Positions 53,560-62,344 are shown, counted from the stretch's first letter. The stretch: DNA of 64,000 bases from Burkholderia sp. Ac-20365 (GCF_017104715.1 NZ_JAAGPI010000045.1:1-64000), one strand, 5' to 3'. Translations and numbers: made by a program. Notes: a model not told the origin generated them from the sequence alone.

Positions 53560-54453
53560 TTATGACGTCCTGATCTGCATCTCTTCGAGCGCGAGCGCGC
53601 CGGTTGGTCCTGCTACTTCCACCTGCCGCCAGCCCAGCCCGCGATACGGCGCGGACGCATCCCACGGAACAGGAAGCTTCTTGCTCTGCGACATCGCAGC
53701 CGGCAACGGAAACATCAGCGAGCGCGCCGCATGATGCGCGATGTTGCCCGTTACCATGTGATGCTCCTGATGGATATGCCCATAAAACACCGTCACGTTC
53801 CTGCGGCGGCTCAACACGTCGATCACCTGCGCGCCGTCGCGTGTCGCCCAATCCCACTGCGGCGCGAGATCGAATAGCGGCCGGTGCGTGAAGACGACGA
53901 TGCGCGCATCCTGCGGCTGTTTGTCGATATCGGTGGAGAGCCACGCGATCTGCTCTTCGCCGACGCGGCCAGCCGGGTCCGACACGTTGTCGATCGTGAT
54001 GAAGTGCACGCCCTTGTGATCGAACGTGTAATGCGTCTGGCCGAAGTGCTCCTTGTACGCCGCGCCCGCATCGAGGCTCGCGTCGTGTTCGCCTGGCATC
54101 AGATAGAGCGGCTTCACCTTCAGTTGCGCGATGATCTGCTGGAACTGGCGCATGCGTTCGTGACGCAGCGCGGTGTCGTCGGTGGTGTGCGTCAGGTCGC
54201 CCGTGAAAATCACGAAATCGGGCGGCGACGGCAACGCGTTGACGGCGGCAATCGCCTTCGGCAGCGTGCCCTTCGGATCGGGGTTCACGCCGGGTCCTTC
54301 GAAACCCCAATGCGCATCCGAAAGCTGGACGAAATAGAAATCTTCGTCGCGTCCATAGCTGAAACCGGGCAATCCGGATGCGAACGCCGCGCCGCCAACT
54401 GCCGCAAGTCTCAGGAAGTCGCGCCGCTTCAGGCATTTGAGCGTAGTTTGCAT
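53560..54453 (-). CDS. Tat-exported calcineurin-like metallophosphoesterase
   Basis: A 297-residue protein with a twin-arginine signal, CLKRRDFLRLAAVGGAAF. Metal-binding motifs of the calcineurin fold follow in order: QLSDAHWG, FTGDLTHT, MPGEHDA, VVFTHRPLF and YGHIHQEHHM. The third motif has GEHD where GNHD is usual. It should act in the periplasm on a phosphoester; the substrate is unknown. GAGGAG precedes the ATG. It is first in a two-gene operon with the cupredoxin and divergent from the ECF sigma gene. Confidence 0.9.
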   Translation of the reverse strand: MQTTLKCLKRRDFLRLAAVGGAAFASGLPGFSYGRDEDFYFVQLSDAHWGFEGPGVNPDPKGTLPKAIAAVNALPSPPDFVIFTGDLTHTTDDTALRHERMRQFQQIIAQLKVKPLYLMPGEHDASLDAGAAYKEHFGQTHYTFDHKGVHFITIDNVSDPAGRVGEEQIAWLSTDIDKQPQDARIVVFTHRPLFDLAPQWDWATRDGAQVIDVLSRRRNVTVFYGHIHQEHHMVTGNIAHHAARSLMFPLPAAMSQSKKLPVPWDASAPYRGLGWRQVEVAGPTGALALEEMQIRTS

Positions 54454-54479
54454 GGTCTCCTCGCGAGTTAAGGACTCGT

Positions 54480-54590
54480 CTGCGATACCGCGCCACCGTG
54501 CTTCCTATTCCCGGATCGCGAACTTTATTTTTCGCAGGATGCGAAAAAAGTGGGAATAAACTGGATTGCAGATGGGTTTTGCAGCCGTGA
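54480..54590. promoter_or_regulatory. Divergent ECF-type promoter region with palindrome
   Basis: GGGAATA occurs facing each way: 54512-54506 on the minus strand, with GGTATC 16 bases on, and 54552-54558 on the plus strand, with GGTTTT 16 bases on. These look like -35/-10 pairs for an ECF sigma factor. Between them TTTTTCGCA-GGA-TGCGAAAAA (54528-54548) is a perfect palindrome. The plus-strand promoter would place transcription past the ATG at 54572. Confidence 0.55.
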
Positions 54591-54616
54591 AGTCTGGGCA
54601 AGCCTGGAGGCGATCG

Positions 54617-55411
54617 GTGGATGAGACCGGAAAACATGCGCAAGGCGACGCACGCGCCGAGGCGGCACGCAGTCTGCGTTTTCAGCAGATGGCGCTGCCA
54701 CATCTCGACGCTGCGTACAACCTCGCGCGCTGGCTGTGCGGCAATGGGCACGACGCCGACGACGTCGTGCAGGACGCGTTCATGCGCGCCTACCGTTTCT
54801 TCGACACATTTCACGGCGAGACCGCGCGGCCCTGGCTGCTCGCGATTGTGCGGCGCACGTGGTACACGGAATGGCGAAGGCGATCGGGCGGCGTGAACGC
54901 GACGATCGAGTTCGACGAGAACCTCGACGACGCGTCCTTCGAAGGCTGGAGCACGGGTTCGCCCGACCCCGAAGCGCTGATGATCCGCGACGAAGATACG
55001 CGGCTCGTGCACGAGGCGCTCGAACAGCTGCCCGTCGAATACCGCGAGGTGCTGATCCTGCGTGAGCTCGAAGAGCTGAGCTACCGCGAGATCGCGACGA
55101 TTGCGGATCTGCCCGTAGGCACCGTGATGTCGCGCCTCGCGCGCGGCCGGCGCAAGCTCGCAACGGTGCTGACATCGCTGCAATCGAAGGGGAACACGCG
55201 ATCGAAGGGCGGCGCGCGCGATGGAGGCTCGGCGCACCGTGCGCCGGACGGGGCGGGCGACGTGCCGGGCGCACGGCCCGCGATGCGCGTGTCGGCCCAG
55301 ACACAGGGGCACGTGGGCGCGGCCCCACGTAGAACCGACAGCGGCTGGATGCCGCACGCTCCCGGCGCGTTGCCGGGCGGACTCGCACAGGAGGCGCCAG
55401 ATGGACTGTAA
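54617..55411 (+). CDS. ECF-type RNA polymerase sigma factor
   Basis: A 264-residue sigma factor. Region 2 spans about residues 20-90 (HLDAAYNLARWLCGNGHDAD then DVVQDAFMRAYRFF), and region 4 about 115-175 (LPVEYREVLILRELEELSYR, PVGTVMSRLARGRRKL). The last 75 residues are a low-complexity extension. I use the GTG at 54617, six bases after GGAGG; the ATG at 54572 has no ribosome site and lies in the predicted promoter. It overlaps the anti-sigma gene by 11 bases and probably drives itself and the divergent metallophosphoesterase-cupredoxin operon. Confidence 0.9.
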   Translation: MDETGKHAQGDARAEAARSLRFQQMALPHLDAAYNLARWLCGNGHDADDVVQDAFMRAYRFFDTFHGETARPWLLAIVRRTWYTEWRRRSGGVNATIEFDENLDDASFEGWSTGSPDPEALMIRDEDTRLVHEALEQLPVEYREVLILRELEELSYREIATIADLPVGTVMSRLARGRRKLATVLTSLQSKGNTRSKGGARDGGSAHRAPDGAGDVPGARPAMRVSAQTQGHVGAAPRRTDSGWMPHAPGALPGGLAQEAPDGL

Positions 55412-56339
55412 CGAAGCACGGCCGCTTCTCGATGCGAATGCGGACCACGAACTCACGCCGCCGCAATCGCGCGATGTGCAGCGGCATATCGAAAGCTGCG
55501 AGGCCTGCCGGAGGGAAAGCGAGATGGTGCGGGCAATGAAGGGCGCGGTGCGCTCGGCCAATTACTACCGCGCGCCGGACGAACTGCGCGCGAAGATCAT
55601 GGCGGCGCTGCCGTCGACGGAACTTGCCGCGCAGCAAGGGGCGGCGCGCGACAGCGAGATGCGCGCCGAACCGCGGGCGAGGCAACGCAAGGGCTGGTTC
55701 GACTGGCTGCGGCTGCCGCAACTACCGAAGGGTGGCGGTTTCGGCTCGCTGGCGGGCGAGGGTGCGGGCGGCGCGATGAGCGGCGGCTGGCAGTCGGGCG
55801 CAGCCTGGCGCGGCGGCCTTGCTCTGGCCTTGTGCGTGCTGGTCGCGGCGGGCATCGCGGTGACGCTGCATCGTACGGGCGAACCGTTGCCGCTCGTCGA
55901 CGAACTGGTGGCGAGCCACGTGCGGGCGCAACTGTCGGGGCACGATATCGACGTCGTGTCGTCGGATCAGCATACGGTCAAACCGTGGTTCAACGGCAAG
56001 ATCGACTATGCGCCGCCCGTCGAGGATCTCGCGGCGAGCGGCTTTCCGCTTGCGGGCGGCCGACTCGACTACGTGGGGCATCGGCGGGTCGCTGTGCTGA
56101 CGTATAAGCACGCGAAGCATGTGATCGACGTCTACGTGTTCCCCGAGGACGATCGCGCGGCGGGCAAGCCAGGCGCGCCGCTGGTGCAGGACGGCTATGC
56201 GGTCGCGCGCTGGCGCGATGAAGGGATGATGTGGTGGGCCGTGACGGACGCCGCCCCCGAGTCGCTTACGGCGTTGCAGGCGGCGCTCACCGCGCGGCTG
56301 CATGGCGGAGAGGCTGGGGCGCCTTATTCGGGCAGCTGA
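55401..56339 (+). CDS. Zinc-type (ZAS) transmembrane anti-sigma factor
   Basis: A 312-residue membrane protein. The N-terminal cytoplasmic domain has the ZAS zinc motif H29-x3-C33-x2-C36 (HIESCEACR), one transmembrane helix at about 138-156 (GLALALCVLVAAGIAVTLH) and a periplasmic sensor domain of about 155 residues (VKPWFNGKIDYAPPVEDLAA). It should hold the adjacent ECF sigma factor inactive until a periplasmic signal arrives. The signal may be redox or metal linked, given the exported cupredoxin in the divergent operon; this is inference. Confidence 0.9.
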   Translation: MDCNEARPLLDANADHELTPPQSRDVQRHIESCEACRRESEMVRAMKGAVRSANYYRAPDELRAKIMAALPSTELAAQQGAARDSEMRAEPRARQRKGWFDWLRLPQLPKGGGFGSLAGEGAGGAMSGGWQSGAAWRGGLALALCVLVAAGIAVTLHRTGEPLPLVDELVASHVRAQLSGHDIDVVSSDQHTVKPWFNGKIDYAPPVEDLAASGFPLAGGRLDYVGHRRVAVLTYKHAKHVIDVYVFPEDDRAAGKPGAPLVQDGYAVARWRDEGMMWWAVTDAAPESLTALQAALTARLHGGEAGAPYSGS

Positions 56340-56469
56340 AACGGATCGCCGGGCGCGAACCAGCGTAAATATTCACGTTCGAAGGGCGGCAGGCGGCGCG
56401 TTCCAGTGCCTCCGCCGCTCTAAATCATTGAAAACACGTCCGAATCCACTGTTTGTGACCTGCTTTATC

Positions 56470-56498
56470 TTGCAAACACTGCCGATTCAGGTTATATT
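56470..56498 (+). promoter_or_regulatory. Sigma-70 promoter of the rpsF operon
   Basis: TTGCAA (56470-56475) and TATATT (56493-56498) are spaced by 17 bases. The start point would be near 56505, 65 bases before rpsF. Confidence 0.75.
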
Positions 56499-56514
56499 CT
56501 TCGGCTTCTCACTT

Positions 56515-56542
56515 GCCACACCGGTTCCGACGCCCGGGTGGC
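56515..56542 (+). ncRNA. S6:S18-type autoregulatory leader hairpin (probable)
   Basis: GCCAC (56515-56519) pairs with GTGGC (56538-56542), and CCGG (56521-56524) with CCGG (56534-56537), leaving a bulged A. The stem carries the CACCG sequence (56519-56523) described for rpsF leaders bound by the S6-S18 complex. It lies in the rpsF 5' leader, and rpsR is in the same operon. Confidence 0.5.
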
Positions 56543-56569
56543 TTCTATCCATAAGTCCAAGGAGTGAAC

Positions 56570-56944
56570 ATGCGTCATTACGAAATCGTATTCATCGTGC
56601 ACCCCGATCAGAGCGAGCAAGTGCCCGCCATGATCGAGCGTTACAAGTCGACGATCACGTCGCACGGTGGCCAGATCCACCGTATCGAAGACTGGGGCCG
56701 TCGCCAGCTGGCCTACATGATCGAGAAACTCGCGAAGGCTCACTACGTCTGCATGAACATCGAATGCGACCAGGCCACGCTCGACGAACTCGAACACGCG
56801 TTCAAGTTCAACGACGCCGTCCTGCGTCACCTCATCGTCAAGATGAAGAAGGCCGAAACCGGCCCGTCGCCGATGATGAAGGAAGTGCAGCGCGAAGAAG
56901 CCAAGAAGGCGGCCGCATCGCAGCCGACCGAAGCGCAGGCTTAA
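56570..56944 (+). CDS. rpsF: 30S ribosomal protein S6
   Basis: A 124-residue ribosomal protein, MRHYEIVFIVHPDQSEQVPA onward, with the S6 core strands and a longer C-terminal Lys/Glu/Ala tail (KEVQREEAKKAAASQPTEAQ). It binds the 16S rRNA central domain with S18. AAGGAG precedes ATG 56570. It heads rpsF-priB-rpsR-rplI. Confidence 0.98.
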   Translation: MRHYEIVFIVHPDQSEQVPAMIERYKSTITSHGGQIHRIEDWGRRQLAYMIEKLAKAHYVCMNIECDQATLDELEHAFKFNDAVLRHLIVKMKKAETGPSPMMKEVQREEAKKAAASQPTEAQA

Positions 56945-57009
56945 AGCAGAACCGTTAAGCCATCAGAGTGACGCGGCACGCTCTCAATCAGCGTCCGTAA
57001 AAGGAATCG

Positions 57010-57309
57010 ATGAACCGGCTGCAACTCACGGCAAGTGTCGTCGAACGCGAAATAGTGCGGTACACCCCCGCAGGCGTTCCGATAGCAGGCTGTACGTTGC
57101 AGCACCGCACGCAGGTAGTCGAGGCGGGCATTGCCCGAACCGTCGAACTGACCATGCAGGCGGTTGCGGCCGGCGAGGCGAGCGGCAAGCTGGAACGGGT
57201 TGAAATGGGCGTCGAAACGCTTTTCACCGGTTTCCTGGCCAAGAAAAACCGCAACGCGCGAACTCTGGTGTTTCACATCACAGAATTGCAGGACATTGGA
57301 AAGGACTAA
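57010..57309 (+). CDS. priB: Primosomal replication protein N (PriB)
   Basis: A 99-residue OB-fold protein: NRLQLTASVVEREIVRYTPA, GVPIAGCTLQHRTQ and the C-terminal LVFHITELQ. PriB binds single-stranded DNA and helps PriA and DnaT restart stalled forks. Its place between rpsF and rpsR is standard in beta- and gamma-proteobacteria. It is 2 bases from rpsR. Confidence 0.96.
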   Translation: MNRLQLTASVVEREIVRYTPAGVPIAGCTLQHRTQVVEAGIARTVELTMQAVAAGEASGKLERVEMGVETLFTGFLAKKNRNARTLVFHITELQDIGKD

Positions 57310-57311
57310 TC

Positions 57312-57587
57312 ATGCCCCGCCCGACTGGTAAGAAATTCGACAAGCGTCGTCAGCAACAAAACCCGCTCTTCAAGCGCAAGAAGTTCTGCCGTTTCACGGC
57401 TGCAGGTGTCGAACAGATCGACTACAAGGACATCGATACGCTGAAGGACTTCATCGGCGAAAACGGCAAGATCACGCCGGCACGTCTGACGGGTACCAAG
57501 GCCCACTATCAACGCCAGCTCGACACGGCAATCAAGCGCGCACGTTTCCTCGCGCTGATGCCGTACACCGATCAGCACAAGGCCTAA
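57312..57587 (+). CDS. rpsR: 30S ribosomal protein S18
   Basis: A 91-residue ribosomal protein with the S18 signature FCRFTAAGVEQIDYKDIDTL and TGTKAHYQRQLDTAIKRARF. It pairs with S6 on the small-subunit platform and may co-repress the operon through the leader hairpin. It is followed by rplI after 27 bases. Confidence 0.98.
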   Translation: MPRPTGKKFDKRRQQQNPLFKRKKFCRFTAAGVEQIDYKDIDTLKDFIGENGKITPARLTGTKAHYQRQLDTAIKRARFLALMPYTDQHKA

Positions 57588-57614
57588 CCGGACGACGTCA
57601 CAAGGAGCATCCGA

Positions 57615-58067
57615 ATGCAAATCATTCTTCTCGAAAAAGTTGTGAACGTCGGCAACCTGGGCGACATCGTCAAGGTCAAGGACGGCTACGCACGTAACTT
57701 CCTGATCCCGAACAAGAAGGCACGCCGCGCAACGAAGGAAGCGATCGCTGAATTCGAAGTTCGCCGCGCAGAACTGGAAAAGGTCGCTGCTGAAAAGCTG
57801 ACAGCTGCTCAGGCTCAAGGCGAAAAGCTGGCAGGTCTGACGGTCCAGATCGCACAGAAGGCTGGCGTCGACGGCCGTCTGTTCGGCTCGGTGACGAACG
57901 GTGACATCGCTGACGCACTCACGAAGCAAGGCTTCGCAGTGGAAAAGGCGCAAGTGCGTCTGCCGGAAGGCCCGCTGAAGATCGTTGGCGATCACCCGGT
58001 GCACGTTTCGCTGCACACGGACGTCACGGTTGACGTGACGGTCGCAGTGCTGGGCGAGCACGCGTAA
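57615..58067 (+). CDS. rplI: 50S ribosomal protein L9
   Basis: A 150-residue ribosomal protein: N-terminal domain MQIILLEKVVNVGNLGDIVK with DGYARNFLIPNKKA, a long connecting helix rich in Glu/Ala/Lys, and a C-terminal RNA-binding domain (LPEGPLKIVGDHPVHVSLHT). AAGGAG precedes the ATG. It ends the ribosomal operon; a terminator follows 49 bases later. Confidence 0.98.
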   Translation: MQIILLEKVVNVGNLGDIVKVKDGYARNFLIPNKKARRATKEAIAEFEVRRAELEKVAAEKLTAAQAQGEKLAGLTVQIAQKAGVDGRLFGSVTNGDIADALTKQGFAVEKAQVRLPEGPLKIVGDHPVHVSLHTDVTVDVTVAVLGEHA

Positions 58068-58116
58068 GCATCAGCTACGCAAGATGTAGTTCGCCAGGAA
58101 ATTTCTGGCGATAAAG

Positions 58117-58150
58117 GGCAGGGGCCGGGAAACCGGCCTCTGCCTTTTTT
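58117..58150 (+). terminator. Rho-independent terminator after rplI
   Basis: GGCAGGGGCCGG and CCGGCCTCTGCC form a 12-bp stem (one G-U) with a GAAA tetraloop, followed by six Ts. Confidence 0.95.
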
Positions 58151-58237
58151 GTTCTCTGCAATCGTCGTTTACGATCGCGAATTCCCGCTTCGCCCGGCGC
58201 TATCTTGCAGACTCTATTTGATCGATAATTCCACCCC

Positions 58238-59626
58238 ATGAACGCACCGTCGAAAGATCCTCAAATCGAGTCGCTGAAAGTCCCGCCCCATTCCATCGAG
58301 GCCGAGCAATCGGTTCTGGGCGGTCTGCTGCTCGACAACGGCGCATGGGACCGCATCGCTGACTTCCTTGCGCAAAGCGACTTCTACCGCTACGACCATC
58401 GCATCATTTTCGAGCACATCGGCAGGCTGATTGCGGCGACGCGTCCCGCCGACGTCGTGACCGTTTATGAAGCGCTCACGACGGCTGGCAAGGCCGAAGA
58501 GGTCGGCGGACTCGCGTACCTGAACGCGCTTGCGCAGAACACGCCGAGCGCGGCGAACATCCGGCGCTATGCTGAAATCGTGCGGGATCGCGCGGTGCTG
58601 CGCCGTCTGGTGTCGGTTGCCGACGAAATTTCCGCCGACGCATTCAATCCGCAAGGCAAGGAAGTCCGCCAGCTGCTCGACGAAGCGGAGTCGAAGGTGT
58701 TCTCGATTGCCGAAGACGGCGCGCGCGGCACGCAGGGCTTCCTCGAAATCGGTCCGCTGCTCACGCAGGTGGTCGAGCGCATCGACACGCTGTACCACAC
58801 GGCCAATCCGAGCGATGTGACCGGCACGCCGACAGGCTTCGTCGATCTCGACCGGATGACCTCGGGCATGCACGGCGGCGAACTGATCATCGTGGCAGGG
58901 CGCCCGTCGATGGGTAAGACGGCGTTCTCGATGAACATCGGCGAATACGTGGCTGTCGAATATGGTCTGCCCGTAGCCGTATTCTCGATGGAAATGCCGG
59001 GCACGCAGCTGACCATGCGTATGCTCGGCTCCGTCGGCCGGCTCGACCAGCACCGCATGCGCACCGGACGTCTGACGGACGAAGACTGGCCGAAACTCAC
59101 GCACGCCGTCCAGAAAATGAGCGAGGCGCAGCTTTTCATCGACGAAACGGGTGGTCTGAACCCGATGGAACTGCGTTCGCGTGCTCGGCGTCTGTCGCGC
59201 CAGTGCGGCAAGCTCGGCCTGATCATCATCGACTACTTGCAGCTGATGAGCGGCTCGTCGTCGGGTGAAAACCGCGCGACGGAGATCTCGGAAATCTCGC
59301 GATCGCTCAAGAGCCTTGCGAAGGAACTCGACGTTCCCGTGATCGCGCTGTCGCAGCTGAACCGCGGTCTGGAACAGCGCCCGAACAAGCGGCCGATCAT
59401 GTCCGACTTGCGCGAATCAGGTGCAATCGAACAGGACGCGGACGTGATCCTGTTCATCTATCGCGACGAAGTCTACAACCCGGACAGCCCCGACAAGGGC
59501 ACCGCCGAAATCATCATCGGCAAGCAGCGTAACGGTCCGATCGGCCCTGTTCGACTCACGTTCCACGGGCAATTCACGAAGTTCGACAACTTTGCGGGTC
59601 CGCAGAATTTCTACGGCGGCGAGTAA
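58238..59626 (+). CDS. dnaB: Replicative DNA helicase DnaB
   Basis: A 462-residue hexameric helicase that unwinds DNA 5' to 3' at the fork. The N-terminal helical domain begins at VPPHSIEAEQSVLGGLLLDN. The RecA-like C-terminal domain holds Walker A GRPSMGKTAFS, Walker B region LIIIDYLQLMSG and the DnaB arginine-finger area LRESGAIEQDADVILF. No intein or frameshift is present. It follows the rplI terminator and so has its own promoter. Confidence 0.98.
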   Translation: MNAPSKDPQIESLKVPPHSIEAEQSVLGGLLLDNGAWDRIADFLAQSDFYRYDHRIIFEHIGRLIAATRPADVVTVYEALTTAGKAEEVGGLAYLNALAQNTPSAANIRRYAEIVRDRAVLRRLVSVADEISADAFNPQGKEVRQLLDEAESKVFSIAEDGARGTQGFLEIGPLLTQVVERIDTLYHTANPSDVTGTPTGFVDLDRMTSGMHGGELIIVAGRPSMGKTAFSMNIGEYVAVEYGLPVAVFSMEMPGTQLTMRMLGSVGRLDQHRMRTGRLTDEDWPKLTHAVQKMSEAQLFIDETGGLNPMELRSRARRLSRQCGKLGLIIIDYLQLMSGSSSGENRATEISEISRSLKSLAKELDVPVIALSQLNRGLEQRPNKRPIMSDLRESGAIEQDADVILFIYRDEVYNPDSPDKGTAEIIIGKQRNGPIGPVRLTFHGQFTKFDNFAGPQNFYGGE

Positions 59627-59774
59627 CACACTCTGAGCGGGCGGGGAAACCAGGTTGCACCCGCCGTTGCGCGCGCGCACAAAACCAGGTCGCGCGGCGC
59701 ACCCGGAATGGTCGGGAACGGTACAATATTGCGGTTTTATGACAGCCTCACCGTGACCATTTTCTGGGACCCCA

Positions 59775-60401
59775 ATGTTCGGTCGATTCATGCCCACCGA
59801 GGGCAAATTCTTTGAAATCTTCAACGCTCACGCGAAGCACATCGTCGCAGGCAGCCGCGAACTCGAGTTGTTGATCGATAACCTCGGCGACGCTGAGATC
59901 CACAAGCAGAACGTGCAAACGGCCGAAAAAGCGGCCGACAAGCTCACGCACGAAACCATCGATCTGCTGCACAAAACCTTCATCACGCCGCTCGACCGCG
60001 ACGAAATCCACAAGCTGATCACCACGATGGACGACATCCTCGACCTGATGGAGGACGTCGCCACGGCCATTTCGCTGTATGACGTGCGGGCCGTGACGTC
60101 GGAGGCGAGCCAGCTCGCGCACATTTCGACGGCTTGCTGCGTGCGCGTGCAGGCGGCTGTCGCGATGCTGTCGGACATGAAGCAGGCGCGTGAAATCCTG
60201 AAGGCCTGCGAAGATATCGACCGTCTGGAGTCGGATGCGGACCGCGTGCTGCGCTCGGCGATGTCGAAACTCTTCCGCGAGGAAGATGACGTCAAGAATC
60301 TGATCAAGCTGAAGGCGATCTACGAGCTGCTGGAGTCGATCACTGACAAGTGTGAGGACGTGGCGAACATCATCGAAGGCATCGTGCTGGAAAACGCGTA
60401 A
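59775..60401 (+). CDS. DUF47 family protein, Pit accessory (PhoU-like)
   Basis: A 208-residue helical protein of the DUF47/YkaA type: MFGRFMPTEGKFFEIFNAHA, TFITPLDRDEIHKLITTMDD with the conserved metal-site Asp/Glu residues, and ITDKCEDVANIIEGI. Such proteins resemble PhoU and are coupled to Pit phosphate transporters. Its stop overlaps the pit start by one base, so the two are translationally linked. Confidence 0.95.
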   Translation: MFGRFMPTEGKFFEIFNAHAKHIVAGSRELELLIDNLGDAEIHKQNVQTAEKAADKLTHETIDLLHKTFITPLDRDEIHKLITTMDDILDLMEDVATAISLYDVRAVTSEASQLAHISTACCVRVQAAVAMLSDMKQAREILKACEDIDRLESDADRVLRSAMSKLFREEDDVKNLIKLKAIYELLESITDKCEDVANIIEGIVLENA

Positions 60402-61411
60402 TGCATTCGATTCAACTCGCCATCTGGGCGGTCACGACGCTCGTGCTCGTCGCGCTCGTTTTCGACTTCATGAACGGCTTTCACGACGCGGCGAACTCCA
60501 TCGCCACCGTCGTCTCGACGGGCGTGCTGAAGCCGCAACAGGCCGTCGCATTCGCCGCCGCGTTCAACGTCATCGCCTATTTCATCTTCCACCTGAAAGT
60601 CGCGCAGACGGTCGGCAAGGGCACGATCGATCCCGCCATTGTCGACCACTATGTGGTGTTCGGCGCGCTGGTCGGCGCGATCGGCTGGAACATCGTCACG
60701 TGGTACTACGGCATTCCGTCCAGCTCGTCGCATGCGCTGATTGGTGGGCTGGTGGGCTCGGCGCTTGCCAAGTCAGGCTGGGCCGCGCTGAACTGGGATG
60801 GTCTGCTGAAGACGGTCACGTTCATCATCGTGTCGCCGCTGCTCGGTTTCGTGCTGGGCTCGTTCTTCATGCTGCTGGTGTCGTGGATCTATTTCCGCAC
60901 GCCGCCCAGCAAGGTGGACCGGCGCTTCCGCCGTTTGCAGCTGGTGTCGGCGGGGCTGTACAGCCTGGGCCACGGCGGCAACGACGCGCAGAAGACCATC
61001 GGCATTATCTGGATGCTGCTGATCGCAACGGGTTACGCGTCGACCACGGCCGATGCGCCGCCGCTGTGGGTGATCGGTGCGTGTTATCTGTCGATGGGTC
61101 TCGGCACGCTGTTCGGCGGCTGGCGCATCGTACGCACGATGGGCCAGAAGATCACCAAGCTCAAGCCTGTCGGCGGCTTCTGCGCGGAGGCGGGCGGCGC
61201 GATCACGCTGTTCATCGCGTCGTTCCTCGGCATTCCGGTATCCACCACGCATACGATCACCGGCGCAATCGTCGGCGTCGGCGCGACGCAGAAGCTGTCG
61301 GCCGTACGCTGGGGTGTCGCCGGCAATATCGTCTGGGCGTGGATATTGACCATTCCCGCGTCTGCCGTGCTCGCGGCGGCCGGCTGGTGGCTCGGCCACC
61401 GCTTCCTTTAA
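60401..61411 (+). CDS. pit: Low-affinity inorganic phosphate transporter, Pit family
   Basis: A 336-residue PHO4-family transporter with about ten helices and the repeated signature FDFMNGFHDAANSIATVVS near the N-terminus and YSLGHGGNDAQKTIGIIW in the second half. It imports phosphate, probably as a metal-phosphate complex, with protons. It is co-transcribed with the DUF47 gene and converges with the SDR gene. Confidence 0.96.
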   Translation: MHSIQLAIWAVTTLVLVALVFDFMNGFHDAANSIATVVSTGVLKPQQAVAFAAAFNVIAYFIFHLKVAQTVGKGTIDPAIVDHYVVFGALVGAIGWNIVTWYYGIPSSSSHALIGGLVGSALAKSGWAALNWDGLLKTVTFIIVSPLLGFVLGSFFMLLVSWIYFRTPPSKVDRRFRRLQLVSAGLYSLGHGGNDAQKTIGIIWMLLIATGYASTTADAPPLWVIGACYLSMGLGTLFGGWRIVRTMGQKITKLKPVGGFCAEAGGAITLFIASFLGIPVSTTHTITGAIVGVGATQKLSAVRWGVAGNIVWAWILTIPASAVLAAAGWWLGHRFL

Positions 61412-61447
61412 AGCGACGTCAGCGGCTTCAGATACAGCGCGCCGCGG

Positions 61448-62254
61448 TCAGATCAGCGGCGCGCTGCCTCCATCCATCGGGACAATCGCTCCCGTCACAT
61501 AGCTCGCGCGGCGGCTCGCCAGAAACAGCGCGACGTCTGCAATCTCTTCCGGTTTCGCAAAACGCCCGAGCGGCACGCGCGCTTCGCCGCGCGCAAGCGC
61601 TTCGGCGGCTTCGATGCCTTCGCGCGACGCTTCCAGTTTCAATGCTTCGTCGACGCGCTCCGTCAGCGTCGCGCCCGGGTTGATCGCGTTGATGCGAATC
61701 CCGTAGCGCGCGTAATAGTGCGCAAGCCCGACAGTCGCCAGCATCAGCGCCGCGTTGGCCGCGCCGCCCGCGATATGAATATCGCTTGCGATCTTGCCGC
61801 CCATCCCGATAATGTTGACGATCGTGCCCGGCTCCTTCGCCTTGCCGGATTTCACGCGCTCGGCCATGCGTTTCAGTACTTCCTGCTGCGGGTAGATATA
61901 CGGAAAGTATTTCGCTTCCATCGTCGCCTTGAAGGCGGCGGCGTCGAGCGTTTCGGGGTCGTAGCGGCGCGCGGCGCCCGCGCTGTTGATCAGGATGTCG
62001 ATCGGGCCAACGGCGCTTGTCGCTTCCTCGACGACGTCGGCGGCGCTATGCGGCTCATGCAGATCGGCGCGTGTCAGGTGCACATGCAGTCCTTCGCTCG
62101 ACAGTTGCTCGCGGGCGCGGGCGAGGTTGGCGGGATCGCGTGACACGATCGCGACTTTCGCGCCTTCCATCGCGAACGCGCGCGCGCACGCGAGACCGAT
62201 ACCCTTGCTGCCACCCGTGATCAGAACCACTTTGTCTTTGAGACCGAGATCCAT
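61448..62254 (-). CDS. SDR-fold oxidoreductase lacking the canonical Tyr-x3-Lys
   Basis: A 268-residue short-chain dehydrogenase. The cofactor motif LITGGSKGIGLACARAF and the NSAG motif (residues 90-93) are intact. At the usual catalytic position, residues 160-167 read HIAGGAAN instead of Tyr-x3-Lys, and the usual serine region is NIIGMGGKI. The C-terminal MDGG motif is present. It may be a non-standard or binding-only member. Its neighbours do not indicate a pathway. Confidence 0.88.
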   Translation of the reverse strand: MDLGLKDKVVLITGGSKGIGLACARAFAMEGAKVAIVSRDPANLARAREQLSSEGLHVHLTRADLHEPHSAADVVEEATSAVGPIDILINSAGAARRYDPETLDAAAFKATMEAKYFPYIYPQQEVLKRMAERVKSGKAKEPGTIVNIIGMGGKIASDIHIAGGAANAALMLATVGLAHYYARYGIRINAINPGATLTERVDEALKLEASREGIEAAEALARGEARVPLGRFAKPEEIADVALFLASRRASYVTGAIVPMDGGSAPLI

Positions 62255-62344
62255 CTTGTCACCCGCCGTTAGGGAAATATCGTCAAAAGATAGCAGAGCC
62301 TGCGCCAGGCGGGTTGGACCGGCTGCGCATGTGGACGGTCCGGC

